Assembly: GCF_037038585.1 (NCBI RefSeq) | Contig: NC_092523.1 | Span: 43,241,001 to 43,305,000, forward strand | DNA from: Patagioenas fasciata | Lineage: Eukaryota; Chordata; Aves; Columbiformes; Columbidae | DNA: 64,000 nucleotides | Direction of reading: 5' to 3' | Shown here: positions 46,722 through 60,874 of the stretch, piece after piece | Layout of the letters: the number at the start of each line of letters is the position of its first letter | Numbering within the stretch: position 1 is the stretch's first letter | Program-made: the position numbers and the translations under genes | The notes under the pieces: generated by a model | The model's database searches: none | Seen by the model: the letters and a program-made list of their open reading frames with translations, nothing else | What the model was told of the DNA's origin: nothing

Positions 46722-49700
46722 TGTATTTGGCGTACAAATATTATGATGGCACATTTATACAGTATTTAACTGCTTCTCAATTCTTTTTACTGAACCACTA
46801 GGATTTAGGATTTACTAAATTGTTGGGAGGTTAGCACTTTACAATAGTTTGCTTTCATTCAATGTGATATAGTTGGGAAGTTTGTAAAAACAGTTCTTAT
46901 TTTGTAGTTTTTCTCCTCAAATGGTGAGTAAAGCAATGTCAACATCTGAAAAGGTTTGAGCCCAGGACAGAATTTTCAGAAGTGCTGAAAGCAGCAGAGA
47001 TGCTGGTTCTGGGGGTGTGATGGGTAAGATCTGAGTCTTCAGTGAAGTGATATTTTCTGGTAGGCCAGTATTTATCTATTTATGATTCATACAATGTCTA
47101 TTTTCAGATTTAACCTGGAGAGCTGCAATAGAGTCCTGTCACTTTAAGGTTTTTAGTTTGTCCTGTAGGGGACTTAAAATTTCTTCACGGGCTGCTTTCC
47201 AGAGAAAGCTTAAGGTATGGAATGAGTGAAAAGCAAGAGAGGAGAAAGACTCAAGGAAAAGCAGAATCTTAGAGGGAAAATCAGCTATAATTTCTCAAAG
47301 AACTGAGGTTTATAAATAGAAGTATGGATGCAGTAAACTATTGTACTGTATAAATGACTGTAGCTATGGTAACATGAAAAAATGCAAATTGTAATCACAC
47401 ACTTGACAACGTTCCTCTTAAATTTATAAATAAACACCATTGGTACTTTTCCTGGAGGTGAACAGCAAAAGGACAAACAAGTTTCTTCAAGGAAAACTTT
47501 GGCAGGTGAGAGGGAGAAGGTTGCATTGCCACAGGTTGCTCTGAAATGGTGGAGTGGTCTTGGTCTTGGGTAGTTAGAAGTTGACTTTGGACAAGGGCCT
47601 GTATGATATAATGTCCAAGATAGCCTCACTTTGTGTGGAGAGTTGGACCAGAGGATCTCATGAGAACCATCCCAACCTAAACTATTCTTGTCATTGCTGT
47701 CATTCTTCTGGAGTCCCGTCTTCTCACCAGAGACTTTTTTCTCTAGATGCTAAATGGCATGAATGGTCTAGCCTGAATTACTGGTGTTCAGGAAGCCTAG
47801 CTAGTCATTTGTGCTCTTGTGTTTTTTCATTATCCTACAGAATTTTATATCTAAAATATCCATGTTAAGTTAGAAGTTGGATTTTCTGCAGAACATGATG
47901 ACTGCTTCAATTTCAGTGGATGTAGACTAATTTGAAGAGTTGTTCCGTTATTAGTTGCATGGGAACTAACGCTAATGGAAGTCTCAGTTGCTTTTATTTT
48001 CCCTTGGGGGGTAAAATATTTTGTATTGTACAATTTATTTTTGAGAATGATGTAATGAATAACACTACCCCCAAAAGAAGCCGAACAAAACACCCCTGAG
48101 AATTATTTTTAACAATATTCTCTAAAGAAGGGGTTTTTACCTGAGTGGAGACCTTTTGAATCATGCTGAGCACTCATAGCAGAATGCATATTAGTGCCAC
48201 ACATGAAAAGTAGGAGTAAGCAGGTTTTTTGTAGATTATATTTAACTATTTCCAGGTTCTGTTTTCTATTCCTTTGCAAGTCAAAGGTATAGTCAGTTAT
48301 TATTTCTGGTGAATTTAGTGATGCATATAGTCTGACTTAAAGGATTACTGAATCTGCACAGAACAGTTGATAATAGAATTTTCTATGCTAACAGGTGAAA
48401 ATATGGAAAGCACTGCAAAGGCCGAGAAAACAAACAAAAGTAATACTGTAGGCATAGCACCAGGCTTTTACAGGACAACTTAGTTTTCAGGGCAAATATA
48501 TAACTTCAGAAAGCATGGGTAATGTTCTTTCTTTATCTCTATCACTTGAAAGTTTGGTCAGCATTGTTGAATGTGGGGTGGTCTTCATTTGCTGTAAATG
48601 AAATCTGTAATAACCATGGAAATAACCATTGTTCATTTTCCTGTGAATCTGAAACTCTTCAATTTTTTAGGTAATGATTTGTGAAAACGCTTTATTAGAA
48701 TTTTCTGTATGATTTCTGATGTTTAGAGTAGTTGGTAATTATGCATAATGCCAGCCATTTGTTAGCATGAAACCAGCCACCTATACACAGTGTCAGCAGT
48801 GGACAGCTGTCACATACTCTGCCTTTGAACTTGGAAAGAGGATTTTCTCCCTCTGGCTCTTCTGTGCCCACCTGAGCAGCCTGAGGACATGGGCGGATGC
48901 TAACTTGCTCCACCAAGTGCTGAAACCAATATGGGACTGATGATACTTATGAAACATCTAAGTTTGTTTATATTAAGTCTCAAAGGCTATTGTTTGCATT
49001 ATGTTCTACGCAGGAAGGTTTCACTCTGTAAATACTGTGCAAAGTAGGAAACAAATCTAGGAATTTTTTAATCACCAAGAATAAGCTGCTGCTTAGTTGC
49101 AGACTATATTGTCATGGAGGCCTGTCTTTTGAAAGAAGTGATACAGGTAAGATTTTCTTTAAAGGGAAGAAAAATTTTATTAACCATATTCATTTAATAA
49201 TGTTTACGTAATTTTTAATATGTAGATAATCTTAAACCTGTTTTGTGGGGGTTGCATCTATGTGAGGTCTGAAATAACAAAACATTTTCTTCAACATAGA
49301 ACCAAAGAAAATTATGTATTCTGTGGGTTTTCAGATGAATCCTTTAGTTGAAAGTTTGACTAAAAGCAGGCTTTCTACAGTATTCAATTTACAAGTGAAA
49401 AGTAGATCTAGACTATAAAGACCTGTTTAAAGTTTGTATTGGATCTTCACACGCTTGGTTCCACCATTCCTAGGCTGTCCTGTGTAACAGCATGCCCACA
49501 TATATCTGAGCAAACTTTATTAAAAGGCATTTTGGTGAGCCTTTTTTCTCAGAAATTGTGATCAGCATTTAGTTTCTTGGTTACGCTCTTCACCGCAATG
49601 CATTTATTTCACAGATCGTTTTAAATTTATTTATTATACCCTGAAATCCTCAGTTGCCACAGCTTTACTTTGCCATATAGTAAAGTTCTTGACCTTTGGC

Positions 49701-51464
49701 CTTGCTTAACACATCCTTCGAGGTAGAGAGCACATGAATATGTTGGTGTTTTTTTTCTTACTTCTTGACACTCCACAACATTCATCTCTTCCTTTGTTAT
49801 CTACCAAAAAGAGGTACAATACCACTTGCATTGATTATTCTGCTTTTGATGACTTCTCTGTTTGTTTTTTCTCTTGCAGTGTATCCAGTATATACCCATT
49901 GCGTTCTGTTTCTGTTTATGGCATACCTGATTTTTGCTTTCAGTACAATTCTGATCCTGAAATTGCATAGACATTAAAGATTTCCATCCCTCCAGCATAA
50001 GGTGATGAAGGGCTAAGATCAGAGTTTGAGATGGCAACAATTACTGTACTCTGGAGGAAAATACAGCCTTGAATAAGTTATGTAGGTCATGATGCTCTTT
50101 GTCTGTAAGTAGAGAATGCTTTTTGTCATTTCTTTTACTATTTCAGTGTAGTGAAAGAAGAAAGACTTTGACCTTAGCAGGAAGGGGGCTATCATACCCT
50201 CAAAAACTGAGATGTATCTGGACATGATGGCATAGGACATTCAGATCATTGTCACCTTCAGTCTCTGTAGCGAATCAACCATTTATTCCATTGGAGAAGC
50301 AGGAGGGGGAAGCCAGCAAAAAGCTACAGCATTTATTAAGTTTTGGATTCCTAGGTAAAATATTTCCTATTAAGTTCAAGCTCATTTTGGTAGAATGTAT
50401 AACACGTTGGAAAATGACTTTATTATAGCTAACCATAGAGGAAGTGTCCTTTTAGAGAAGAGATTGTTCTAGTTTGCCACAGGTTAGGTCTCCTGTGCCC
50501 TGTAACTGGTTCAGAGATTCTGTTTAAAAAGCAGTTTCAGGCAGAAACAATCTAGCTAGTATGGATGTCTGGAAAACATTAACTTTGGGTCCTGAGAGGA
50601 ATTCAGTTTGCATTTCAAAGAGAACTCAGGGTCAGATATTAGGTTTCTCTTGTTCCGTGCTCCTGAATCTAAATCAGTTAGAAAGTTTTAAAGACCCATC
50701 TTCATGCATTTGTGTGATGTAAGAATAGCATAGAAACTAGTGTGAAATGTTGTTTGTTATTTCTGCAAATAATTTGTTTAGTCAAGTGTGATCTTGAAAA
50801 GGGTTCACTTTGAATTTAATTTATAGCAGGATATATATAAATTCAAACAGTGGAGTGTCAATGGCAAAATATATCATTTAAGGCAGTTACAGATGAATAG
50901 GAAGACAGACATTTTGCAGCAGTTTAATGTCACGTTGTTGGGTTCTACAACATATCTGATAGATACTGAAAATAACATCCTCATGGATTCTATGAATAAG
51001 CAAAACAAAAACCAAGCAATCTCTCTTCAGAGTTTCACAGTTAAGTGTCTTTACTATCTTTTTTAGACTCGGCTTTAGTTCGGCTAGGCTAATTTGTAGT
51101 TCTGATTTGGGGATTCATTGACATCTACTTGTCATTTATTCTGTGGTGTTGAAAAAATTGTTGAACATGAGAGGTGTGTGAAGCAAAGAAGGTAGAAATT
51201 GACCTACTGCTGATACCTTCTTGACACCCACTGAATCTCAGGCCGGAGAAGAGCAAATTAGCTCAGCATTTTTAAAGTATAAGGGATTTAGATTTGTATC
51301 TTCCTAAAAGGTTAATGGGAAATGGGAAATGTGCTGAAATCCCATTACTTTCTTTTCTGGTAGTTCTCTGTGGAAATGCTAATCTAAAATTGCTTTGAGA
51401 CAGAAGATTGAACTGAAAATAATTTAAAATGCTAGAAGAATATGTAGTCTTCCTACTTATTTTT
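46722..51464. other. Intergenic DNA, no gene recognised
   Basis: AT-rich sequence containing one CR1 tail (about 47455-47700). A hydrophobic 70-codon frame at 49765-49977 and other short frames show no family resemblance. Confidence 0.5.
47455..47700 (+). mobile_element. Diverged CR1 3' tail
   Basis: ACAAACAAGTTTCTTCAAGG and a weakly preserved RT-end relic precede GTTGGACCAGAGGATCTCAT and CCCAACCTAAACTATTC, the pattern of the CR1 3' end. The terminal repeat is decayed. The left edge is uncertain. Confidence 0.65.
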
Positions 51465-52050
51465 AGAATCATAGAATCATTTTGGTTGGAAGAGACCCTC
51501 AGGATCATCGAATCCAACCATAACCTAAACCTAACTCTGGCACTAAACCATGTCCCTAAGAACCTCGTCTAAATGCCTTTTAAATGCCACCAGGGATGGT
51601 GACTCCACCACTTCCCTGGGCAGCCTGTTCCAATGCCTGACAACCCTTTCTGTGAAGAATTTTTTCCTAATATCCAACCTAAACCTCCCCTGGCTCAACT
51701 TGAGGCCTTTTACCCTTGTCCCATCACTTGCTACTTGGGAGAAGAGACCAAACACCTCCATGCTACAACCTCCTTTCAGGTAGTTACAGACAGTGATAAG
51801 GTCTCCCTTCAGCCTCCTTTTCTCTAGGCTAAACAGCCCCAGCTCCCTCAGCGGCTCCTCGTAAGGCTTGTGCTCCAGACACCTCGCCAGCATTGTCACC
51901 CTCTGCCCTCTCTTTACTATTTCAATGTCCTTCTTATGATGAGGGGCCCAAAACTGAACACAGGATTCAAGATGGGGCCTTGCCAGTGCTGAGTATAGTG
52001 GCACAACCACTTTTCTAGTCCTTCTCTAGTCCTGCTAACCACACATTTTA
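51465..52050 (-). mobile_element. CR1 LINE 3' fragment with an open 155-codon RT end
   Basis: The left end is the 3' terminus AGAATCATAGAATCATTTTG, followed by the typical GGTTGGAAGAGACCCTCAGG block. The minus-strand frame 51543-52010 is open for 155 codons and gives the CR1 RT thumb region ([45 protein letters not shown]). It looks like the youngest CR1 here. The element is cut at the right near 52050, upstream of the RT active site, so it cannot be active. Confidence 0.95.
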
Positions 52051-53639
52051 TAATATGGGTACAGTAGTTTTATTTGCACTGAATACTGGTGCAAATAAGA
52101 TGAACATAGAGGATTTGTTGATATAGAGAGCATTGATTTGACTTTCCAGGGAATTAGTTCCCTTTTGAAAATTACAGACTAATCTGATTTGCCTTTTTAT
52201 CAAGATTAAGGTAGTGAGTATTTTGTTGATAACTCAAGTCTTTGGTGTACTTTATGTATAAATCCTATATTGACTCTCTATAGTGTTGCTTTTAAAGATC
52301 TTATGTGCAGGACTTATGAGTCTTTAATCCAAAAGTTACTTAAACACCAGCTTATTTTTTTTTAATCTGCGGATGAAAAAGTGTGTATCTAAAAAGATAT
52401 GCTTAATCTTTGCATTCCTGAATTTTGAAAGTATCATTGTCCAGTGTGATGATATTCTTTAAAGGTCAATTTTTTCATAATTTGTGATTAAAACCAAGTA
52501 AATCTAAAGGTAAAACTGTTGCAGATGCATCTCTAAAGGCACAGAGGAACTTGGAAATAAGTACTGTAACCAGTTTTTGGAGGAAAAAGCATATACAAAG
52601 TCTTAAGAGAGCTAAAAACCTACAAAAATGGTTGAGTTACTACAAGTGGTCAATCACTAATCCAGTTATGTTCTCCTTCAGTCTCAGAATAAAGAACACA
52701 AGTGAGTAAACAAACAATAATCATGGCTGACTCTGAACTAGCCTATAATGTAATAAAAGAGGAAAAAAACTAGAAAATCTTTGAAGCTATGTTTTATGTC
52801 TTAAGCTCTGTTTTTCAGAGGTAATCTTGTGAAGTAAATACCATTTTTATCAAGGAAGAAATTTTTTTATAGGTTTGGTCTTAAGTATCATCTAATGTTT
52901 TATTTCCAGTAAACAGTTTTATTATCAATATAATGAAATGTCTGTATGTATATATAATATAATAATCTGCACTTTAAAATACAGATGTTAAGTTATATAC
53001 TTGCATATAGAGTTACTAATGATATGTATAAAGAACATTTGTTATTCTGAACCAATATAACTTAAACTGCCTCATGCAAAATTTTAACAGCAGACAGAAA
53101 ATTGCAAATTGCTCAGTGCTGCTTAACCAATTACTGCAAGTCTGCTGAATTGAGCATGTTAATGCTCTTATTCCATTACATTGTGTCTAGTAAAATGTTA
53201 ATTTAAATTATCATTTGAGACAAAAAAAGCACTTCTTTTTTTGGGAGAATCTGTCAGCATTTTCCTCACCTTACCTGTGGTTACTGGGATGGCTCTGCCC
53301 TGTTCTCCCTGTGCAAATAACTGAACAGAGGGATCCACACTCCTCTGCAGTCGCTTTCTGTGGTGGTTCACTGTTCTGCTCCATGTGGTATGTCTGCACA
53401 TCAGCACCTCGCTGTTGCATGTGAGCTGTGCCTAGCTGCCGTGTAATTTTATTTTTTTAGTGTTCAGGGTTTGATTTCATGAGTAGTGCAAAAGTGCACT
53501 GAAAAGGTGGCCGTGTTATCTCCACTATGTGCCTGTTTCTGTTACTTCTGAGAATAAGAGTGTTCATCTTTAAGTGGGATCAGTTTTCTGACTCAACTGA
53601 AGAGCAAACCTAATAGTAAGGCAAAAAATCTTGAGTAAA

Positions 53640-53745
53640 TCATAGAATCTCTTGAGTTGGAAGAGACCCACCAGCATCATCAAGTCCAGCTCCTGTCCTT
53701 GCATAGGGCAATGCCAAAGTTCACACCATGGGATCTGAACAAGAA
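53640..53745 (-). mobile_element. Short CR1 3' terminal fragment
   Basis: TCATAGAATCTCTTGAGTTG, then GAAGAGACCCACCAGCATCA and CAAGTCCAGCTCCTGTCCTT, the standard 3' UTR of CR1 read in reverse. About 100 bp remain. Confidence 0.85.
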
Positions 53746-53850
53746 TGTAGCTTACCTTACTGTCTGGAAAATGGATGGTCTTCTATATTGTTTCAGAAGT
53801 TTTCAACATCCGTATGTCTTTCTGATGAAACTATAATTTCACTGTAGTAG

Positions 53851-53880
53851 CATACATACATATATATACATATATATAGA
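53851..53880. repeat. CATA/TA alternating microsatellite
   Basis: CATACATACA followed by TATATATACATATATATAG. Confidence 0.85.
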
Positions 53881-56385
53881 TTATTTTTTTTTCCAGATTG
53901 TGAAGCACTGTCAAACTGTCAATGATTTTAAAAAACAATAATCTGGAGCTGGAGTAATTAGTTTAACTTTTCTATCATAACTTGTTTCCTATACTCAATT
54001 CTGTCAGAATGTATTACTGCTTTTCAAATTTCACTGAAGTTGTAATTATAAAAGAGGGTGGGTTTTTTAAACTCAAGAAGAAATTTGATAAATTGCAGAT
54101 GTAATTAGAGTACCCCTTGATGATCAGGTAGTCTTGATGACTAAAAACACCACTTGACAAGTATTTTCTTGTTTTCACTCACAACATCATGCAGAAGCCA
54201 GAGACAGCAAGTACAACAGAAGCTTTATAACATGTAAGTAGGAGCACTTAAAAATTTCAACATGGAAAGATAACTATTTTTGTCACCAACCGAAGAAACA
54301 TTTCCTGATGTTGTTCACTACTTAGGCTGAAACTTCGCATCCCTTAACATTTATTAGAATTTGCTTTGTATCAGAAACAGAATCAACTTTTTTTTTTTTC
54401 TTTAAAGAAGTTCTTCCCTCACTCCTATGATTTGGAAATAATTTTCTGAAACAATAGTACATGAGGAGCAAACACAGAAGAGAGACATCTCTATTTGCAT
54501 CCTATCCAAAAGAATTAACAGAATTTGTATGCAGGTTTTCTGAACAAGGCCCAAGGAAGTTGAATATGTCTCAGAGATCAGATACTTGTACTGCTTTGAA
54601 TATAATAAAAAAGAAAAACAGTCCACAAAGCATACCAGTGAGTAATGTCATTTGTATAGGCTAATAAATATTGCTAGGCTACTAATGTTGTGTAGGTGTC
54701 TTATGTCTTGTACAGAAGACAAGAAAATGGAAATAGGGTTTGAATGGAGTACACAAGAGAGCTCATCAGCCATAAGCACAATAATCATAATTCAACACTG
54801 AGGCTTTAAAATTTGTATTTATAGTCACAAATTGTCCAAGTATATAATGGGATCTAGTGTTTAAGGCTTAATACTGAGTGATTTTGGTATGTGTCTAAAC
54901 AAAAAGCAATGTGATATGTTAGAGCATAATGACAAATATTTATAGCCTTTAAGTATAGTGGCTACAGATCACCCTCATCTCTCAACGGTGAAAACTTGAA
55001 AGCATCATCACTTTATGATCATTATGAGTAAGTGCTTCAGAATACACTTGAGCTGAAAAATGATGCATAGAACATGGGTCACATGGCTTACTATAAAAAA
55101 CAGAAGTGCCATTCCATTTTTCATGTATTGCAGGGCTTTTATTACTAGCAAACACTCTCATTTATGTTTGCCTTATCTCTGCTATTTACTTTTTAGTGGG
55201 CAGAATAATTAGGATGACATGCCTTTTGGTTCACAATCAGAAGGAATAACCCCTTCAGAAAGGAAAAAGCCTGCATAGTCTAACCAGACCAATGCAATGT
55301 GCTGAAAAAGGTGCTTGTAACTGCAGTCCAATAGCAGCTCAGTGTGGACCACTGTTTTCTCATCATGAAAAAACTAACAACTTGCAATAATGTCTAAGAT
55401 GGATTTTTGGTGAGTTTTTGTACTAGGCAGGTATTTGTCTTTAGATTGATAAAATTAGTAATCCAGTTTACTACCTTAGTACTTCTGTGGACACCAGAAG
55501 AGGTCAGGAGCACAGACATGGGCAAGATCACCTCTTGACAGCAAAATGTCTTAATTTCTAGATCTCACCCTTGATCTTAATTAGCCATGTTGTTGTCAAA
55601 GGGAATTTTCCTGCATAAAAAATTGGACATGAATTGGACACATGGTGTTAGAAAAACTTGTATCCTTAGTTGTCATTTTTATAGGATGTCTAAATGATTT
55701 TTCCAATCTAGCCTTTTTTTTCATTTCTGTTCTTCCAGTACCTTACTTTCTCCTTTTGATTTGGAACATAATATCACCACTGGTCATTTAAAATGCCAGG
55801 ATTTAAGTATGTTGTACTCTTTCAGGATTATAAACAAGGTGAAATAGGATGTTGTTAACAGGTTTTCTCAGTTGAATCATTGATGGTTGTTAATGTACAT
55901 CGAAGATCTGGTAGTAGTGTTAAAGAAGGCAGGATACTTCTTGCTGCCGTTCTCTGTCTCTTGCCACATTTCTCCTTTCATTTTTCTGCTCCCAAAATCT
56001 AGGTTTTTATTTACGGATTACTCATAACAGCTATAGGTGTGTTGGAACAGATACATAAACATAAACTGCTGAATACTTCAGTATGTTGCCAGTTTGCGAA
56101 TAAAGCTTAAAATGCTTTATTTCTTGTAGCATTTTGCCATTTATCTTTCATATATTTGAGATATACTTTGCCTTTATATTTGAAAACTGTGGTCTGGTTG
56201 TTAATGGAGAATGTTTAAAGGCATTACTTCCGAGTAAGAGAATTATGTTAGCCAATGCTTAGTCACATTCACATGCAAATGTGCACATGCACACAAACAT
56301 CTTTCTTATTTGCAAGGATGCCAAAGTTAGTTTTTAGATTAAGGAAACATTTGTTGAGTTTCTTTTGATTAAAAACCAAACCAAA

Positions 56386-56402
56386 ACACACACACACACA
56401 CA
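56386..56402. repeat. (AC)8 microsatellite
   Basis: Eight AC units within a longer A/C-rich patch (56371-56418). Confidence 0.85.
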
Positions 56403-57915
56403 CCAAAAAAACCCTAAAACCCAAAAGGAAGAAACCTCACGTTTAGAGTGGCTATTTAGAACTGGAGATTACTGTTATGCATCTGAAAACATCAATCTGT
56501 CAAAATAGAAACACCTCTTGAAAATGTATCTATTAGTTAACTTCTTCAGGCAATATTCTGAAAGGGAGCTTGGAAGCTCTGGAAACAATGTTTGCTGCTC
56601 TGAGTTCCTTGTGTGGCCAATGACAGAAGAGAGACCAGGTCCTGAGTTGTATGACAATGGTGCCTGGCTCCATTGGAGGTCCCATGGAAATTTATGCAAA
56701 AATTTTTAATGTTGATTGGTTGGCAAATTCTGGTTAAGGGGCTTTTTGGATTTTTTTTTCTTCTGAAGTATTTTGCCTATTAGTTTGACATGCTTTGTGT
56801 GTGCTGAATTTGTGCAAGCTTTTACCTATGTGTGGCTGTTGTCCACTGATAGTTGAATAAGAAGAGTTCTTCCATGGTGCAAAAGACAGCAGCAGCATCA
56901 CTAAGGTCAGACTCATTTGGAGTTGGTATGTGCTGTCCTCTTGTGCTGAGATTAAGTTGGACACTCAGAAGTAGATGACGGTTACTTAGGTTAACTTTGT
57001 AATAAGTAATGTCTCATCCTAGATGGAAGAAGTAGTATGTGTGAGGTCTTGAGATCACCCAAACAACAGACACCACAACTCCTGGCTGGGGGTCCAGCAG
57101 TTTGTGGTTGAAGATCTGGTTTGGTGCTGCAGAGTAATGTCATGTTGTCTTAGCTCTATTCCAAAAATTATTAAAATGTGAGTTATTTTAATCCTGAAGG
57201 ATTCAAGAGGAAGAACACTGATAAGAAAAGGTATTAAACCGTAGGAGAAAAAGTAGAGAATTAGAATCCTGTAACTCGGTAAGGCTGAGGATTATCCCAT
57301 TCTGAGGAGCAATAGAGAGTTATCGTTTTCTGCGGAGTGATGACTGCTGCAAGAGTGGAGAGCATATTAACATCTAGATACTGCCTGTTACACCTAGGCG
57401 TCTCTTGTGTGTATTCTGAAGCAAATAATTGGCATGTGCTTCTGAACACTGTATATCCTGCTTTATGGAGTATCTTGGCACCAGGTAGAAGTTGCTGAAG
57501 TCAGTGACCCAGAGAAGGAGGGTTACGGTGCTAACAGCTGAAGCAGGCTCTGTGCAAGTATAGCTAAGTTTGAAAACGTCAAGATTTTGGTCTAAGTATA
57601 GACAAAGACCTGGTTAAAGAGCAACAAACAAAAACAAAAAAACCTTGGGCACTCTTCTAGGATGAGATTTTGTCCATAGCTTTTTTGGGGCAATACCAAT
57701 GAAAGTAAGTTAATTATTTTCTTCTGCTCCATGTCTTTTTTCAATGCCAATAGTGCCCCAGTCTGACTAATGCATAAGTGTATGAATACTTGTGTTGGCC
57801 TAGCGTAGAGCAAGGAGTAAAGCAGGAAAGCATTAATGCATGTAGAGTTAGAGCTGGAGAGGCCACAAAGAACCATGAGAGTCAGGGGTAGAGGTAAGAA
57901 GCAATGAAAATACAC

Positions 57916-57935
57916 TTTTTTTTTTTTTTTTTTTT
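57916..57935. repeat. T20 homopolymer
   Basis: Twenty consecutive T. Confidence 0.9.
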
Positions 57936-60098
57936 AATCTAATCTTCACATATGACTCTCTGGCGTGACAGCTTTGGGGACTTCTAAACACAAACTATAT
58001 TTTTTATTGTAGATATGGCCTCCTGGGAAATAAGACTGCATGTGTTGCTGTTATTATAATTCCCCAATGTGGAAGAAATATTATGTTGTTATTTTTATTA
58101 TTATCTTGTTTAGAAATTAGATTCTACTAAGTCGTATGCCTGACTCAATATGTAATTTTGCTTTCTACTGCAAAGGAACTGGGTTTGTGTATTTGCTCTC
58201 TGCTTGAACTACAGGGAATAATACAGAAGAAAATGTACTACTAGTAGCAGAAAAAGTGTTAAGTTTACTGCTCCATGCAGAAAAGACTGGGACCTATGTA
58301 ACTTCAAGTGATAGGAAGAAAAGAAAAACCGGATTAAAGATAAATATTTTTTTTTCAAAATATATATTGGCATGCAATGTTCCTGTTGTATTCAGTGCTT
58401 AAGTACAAAAGCAAGTATCTTTGAAGGAGAGCCTAAGCATCAGACTGAAAGGTGGATATTGATCTTGTCCAGGGGCGGGGGGAAAGCTACTACTTTTAGC
58501 TAGCTTAAATACATTTTGAGTCATTATGCAATATTGAAGACTTAAACTTGTTACCTCATTGTCTTCTCTCTGAGAAGATGCAATATGTGCTGTATGCCAG
58601 TGTCTGTTCATAAAAAGCATTTCTGCTCTTTCTTTATTTCCTCTACTGTTATTTGCTCTTTGAAGGCAAATGATGGCTAATTATGAGTGCAATCCACACT
58701 CCTCTGGCATGAGTGCAAGATGTCAATTTGGGTTTCGTCAAGAATGAACAGTACTCTGATGGTTTTGAAAAATGTATTAAGACTTTATTCTTAGACAAAG
58801 TAAAATTTATTTGAAAATGAACGTAAGTGATTAAGCAAGATATTATTCCTTTCACTTCATTTTGGAAATGGTGTCATTTACAGCAGTCACATGCATAGAT
58901 TGGTGATCTCAGAGAAGGTCTTTGTCAGGTGAGGCTAAATCAAAGTTGAGGAAAACCCTCCACAGAAAAACCCTTCTGTCCATGCAAGACATCTGTAGAT
59001 ATAAAACAAGCAAAAGATCAAAGGAATGAAGCACAGCATGAGCTTGCAAAACAAAGTGGAGGCCTTACCTGAGAAGACAGGGATGTGTCTGAAAAGCAGA
59101 GAATTACTGTGATATGCTCAGGTCAACACAAGAACAGAAAAGGATAAGAAATTATTTTGCACCTTACAGAGGTACAAAGAGATGTTAGACTAATTTTAAA
59201 ACAAAGAGAAGCTGGCAGACATTAAGCTGCTCCTAGGCATTTGCAGAAGTGGAGCCATACACTATGTATAATTCTGTGCATAATAATCTCAGTTGCTTTC
59301 CAGAGGACAATGATACCTTGAGAAGTTATTAGAGAAATAATTTTTAAGACTAACCATAAATATTGTAGAATTCTGTAGCTTGGTATATGTGTAAAATTGC
59401 TCTCATTACAGTGATCAAGTCTTGAGTTAATAATACAGATATCTTTTTCCAATAAAAGTTTTAATCCTACTGAGGTAATTCCTCCCCTCCTCCCCTTTAC
59501 CAGACCCAATTCAGTGATGTAAGCTTTCATTCAGTTTTTTAATCCATGACTTCTGTGTCCTTTTTTTAATGTGCTTGCTGTGCAAATAACACCCTGCTAT
59601 GCAACCTCATCTGTAAGGTTATGAACTGAAACTGTGTATTTCAGTTTTACTGTGTTAGCTCCAAGGGCCTAAATAGATGGTGATTGCCATGTGTTTGCAT
59701 GGACTGTTGTAGTAAGATCAGTGATAGGACATCAGTCTAATAACTGTTTGAAAATAATCTCCCTCTGTCCTTCCCTTCTGATGGGTAATTTTCAAGAAGA
59801 TGTGAAGCCTTATTTGCTTTTCAGTGTTAGGTTTTTAGCTGTAGAAGGATGTAATAAGTACTAACTTCATTTAAAAGCAAGTAAAATACACTGCTTCTTT
59901 TTCTGCAGAAAGTTAATTTTATGCAAGCAAACTGGGCAGCTGGAAGCTGTTATTGTTAACTCTTATTGTGGTCATTAAGAAATTTAAACCATGGAGATAT
60001 GGAGAGGACACCAGATGACTACTTCAGCACTCTGAAAAGGCAAGAGAGAGGAAATGAAGTACTTGTAAAGAAGCAGATGCAGACATCCATAGATGTGA

Positions 60099-60116
60099 TT
60101 TTTTTTTTTTTTTTTT
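60099..60116. repeat. T18 homopolymer
   Basis: Eighteen consecutive T, followed by CCCC. Confidence 0.9.
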
Positions 60117-60874
60117 CCCCAGAGTTTTATTCTTTCTATAGCCCATGACAAAAGAATCACTAGTCATCTAATTTAGGCCAAATATACAGCTTATTTTCTG
60201 CACCTTTGGACTGTAAATACCACACAGTACATTGTACTTATTTTTCAAAATAAGTGGCTCAATTTTCTATTCTGAGTATCTTTACCATAGAGAAGATCTC
60301 AGATTTAGGCATGAGAAATGATCCACAATTACTGCTGTGTAGACCTTGAAGATCTAGAAAAGAAGGATCCTCTACAAGATTAGTTTCCATAGATGACTGT
60401 GAAGATGATCTGTGGAATAATAGTATGCCCTTTCTCTTGGGGAGCTCACTGTGGCTTCATGAAGATGATAGTGCAAGAATACAACTCTGTTCTGTACCCA
60501 TTTGAGACAAATTCTTCCACAGCCTTGAATGGCTTCAGGATATAGTTGTAGTGGTAGAGTGTCAGTTAGTTAAATGCTTTTTAAATGTTCCATGCTTTTT
60601 AATATTCCATGTTGTGCTATCACCATGACTTTTATCACATATCTGAAATTGTCATCTTCTGTGCTTGCTCAACAGCCTGTGTATTAAGATGCTATCGCGT
60701 GGTTACTTATATGAATTTAGCATAGTTCTAAGAGTACCTAGATTGTGTATTCAGTGCTGGGAGCTGAAATTGTCAACTTTAATTTGCTTTAGCTGATTTT
60801 ATAGAGACTAACTTATTAGCTGTTCAGAGGCCTAGATGATTCCAAATGGCTTTTATCAGCAAGCCTCAATGATT

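Larger units (their letters stand above)
52051..60874. other. Intergenic DNA, no gene recognised
   Basis: AT-rich unique sequence with one short CR1 tail (53640-53745), AT/AC repeats at 53851-53880 and 56386-56402, T-runs at 57916-57935 and 60099-60116, and no convincing exon. Confidence 0.5.

Noticed and set aside
49765-49977. 70-codon hydrophobic frame resembling a membrane protein
   Set aside because: T-rich DNA readily gives hydrophobic translations; no family match, partner exon or promoter.
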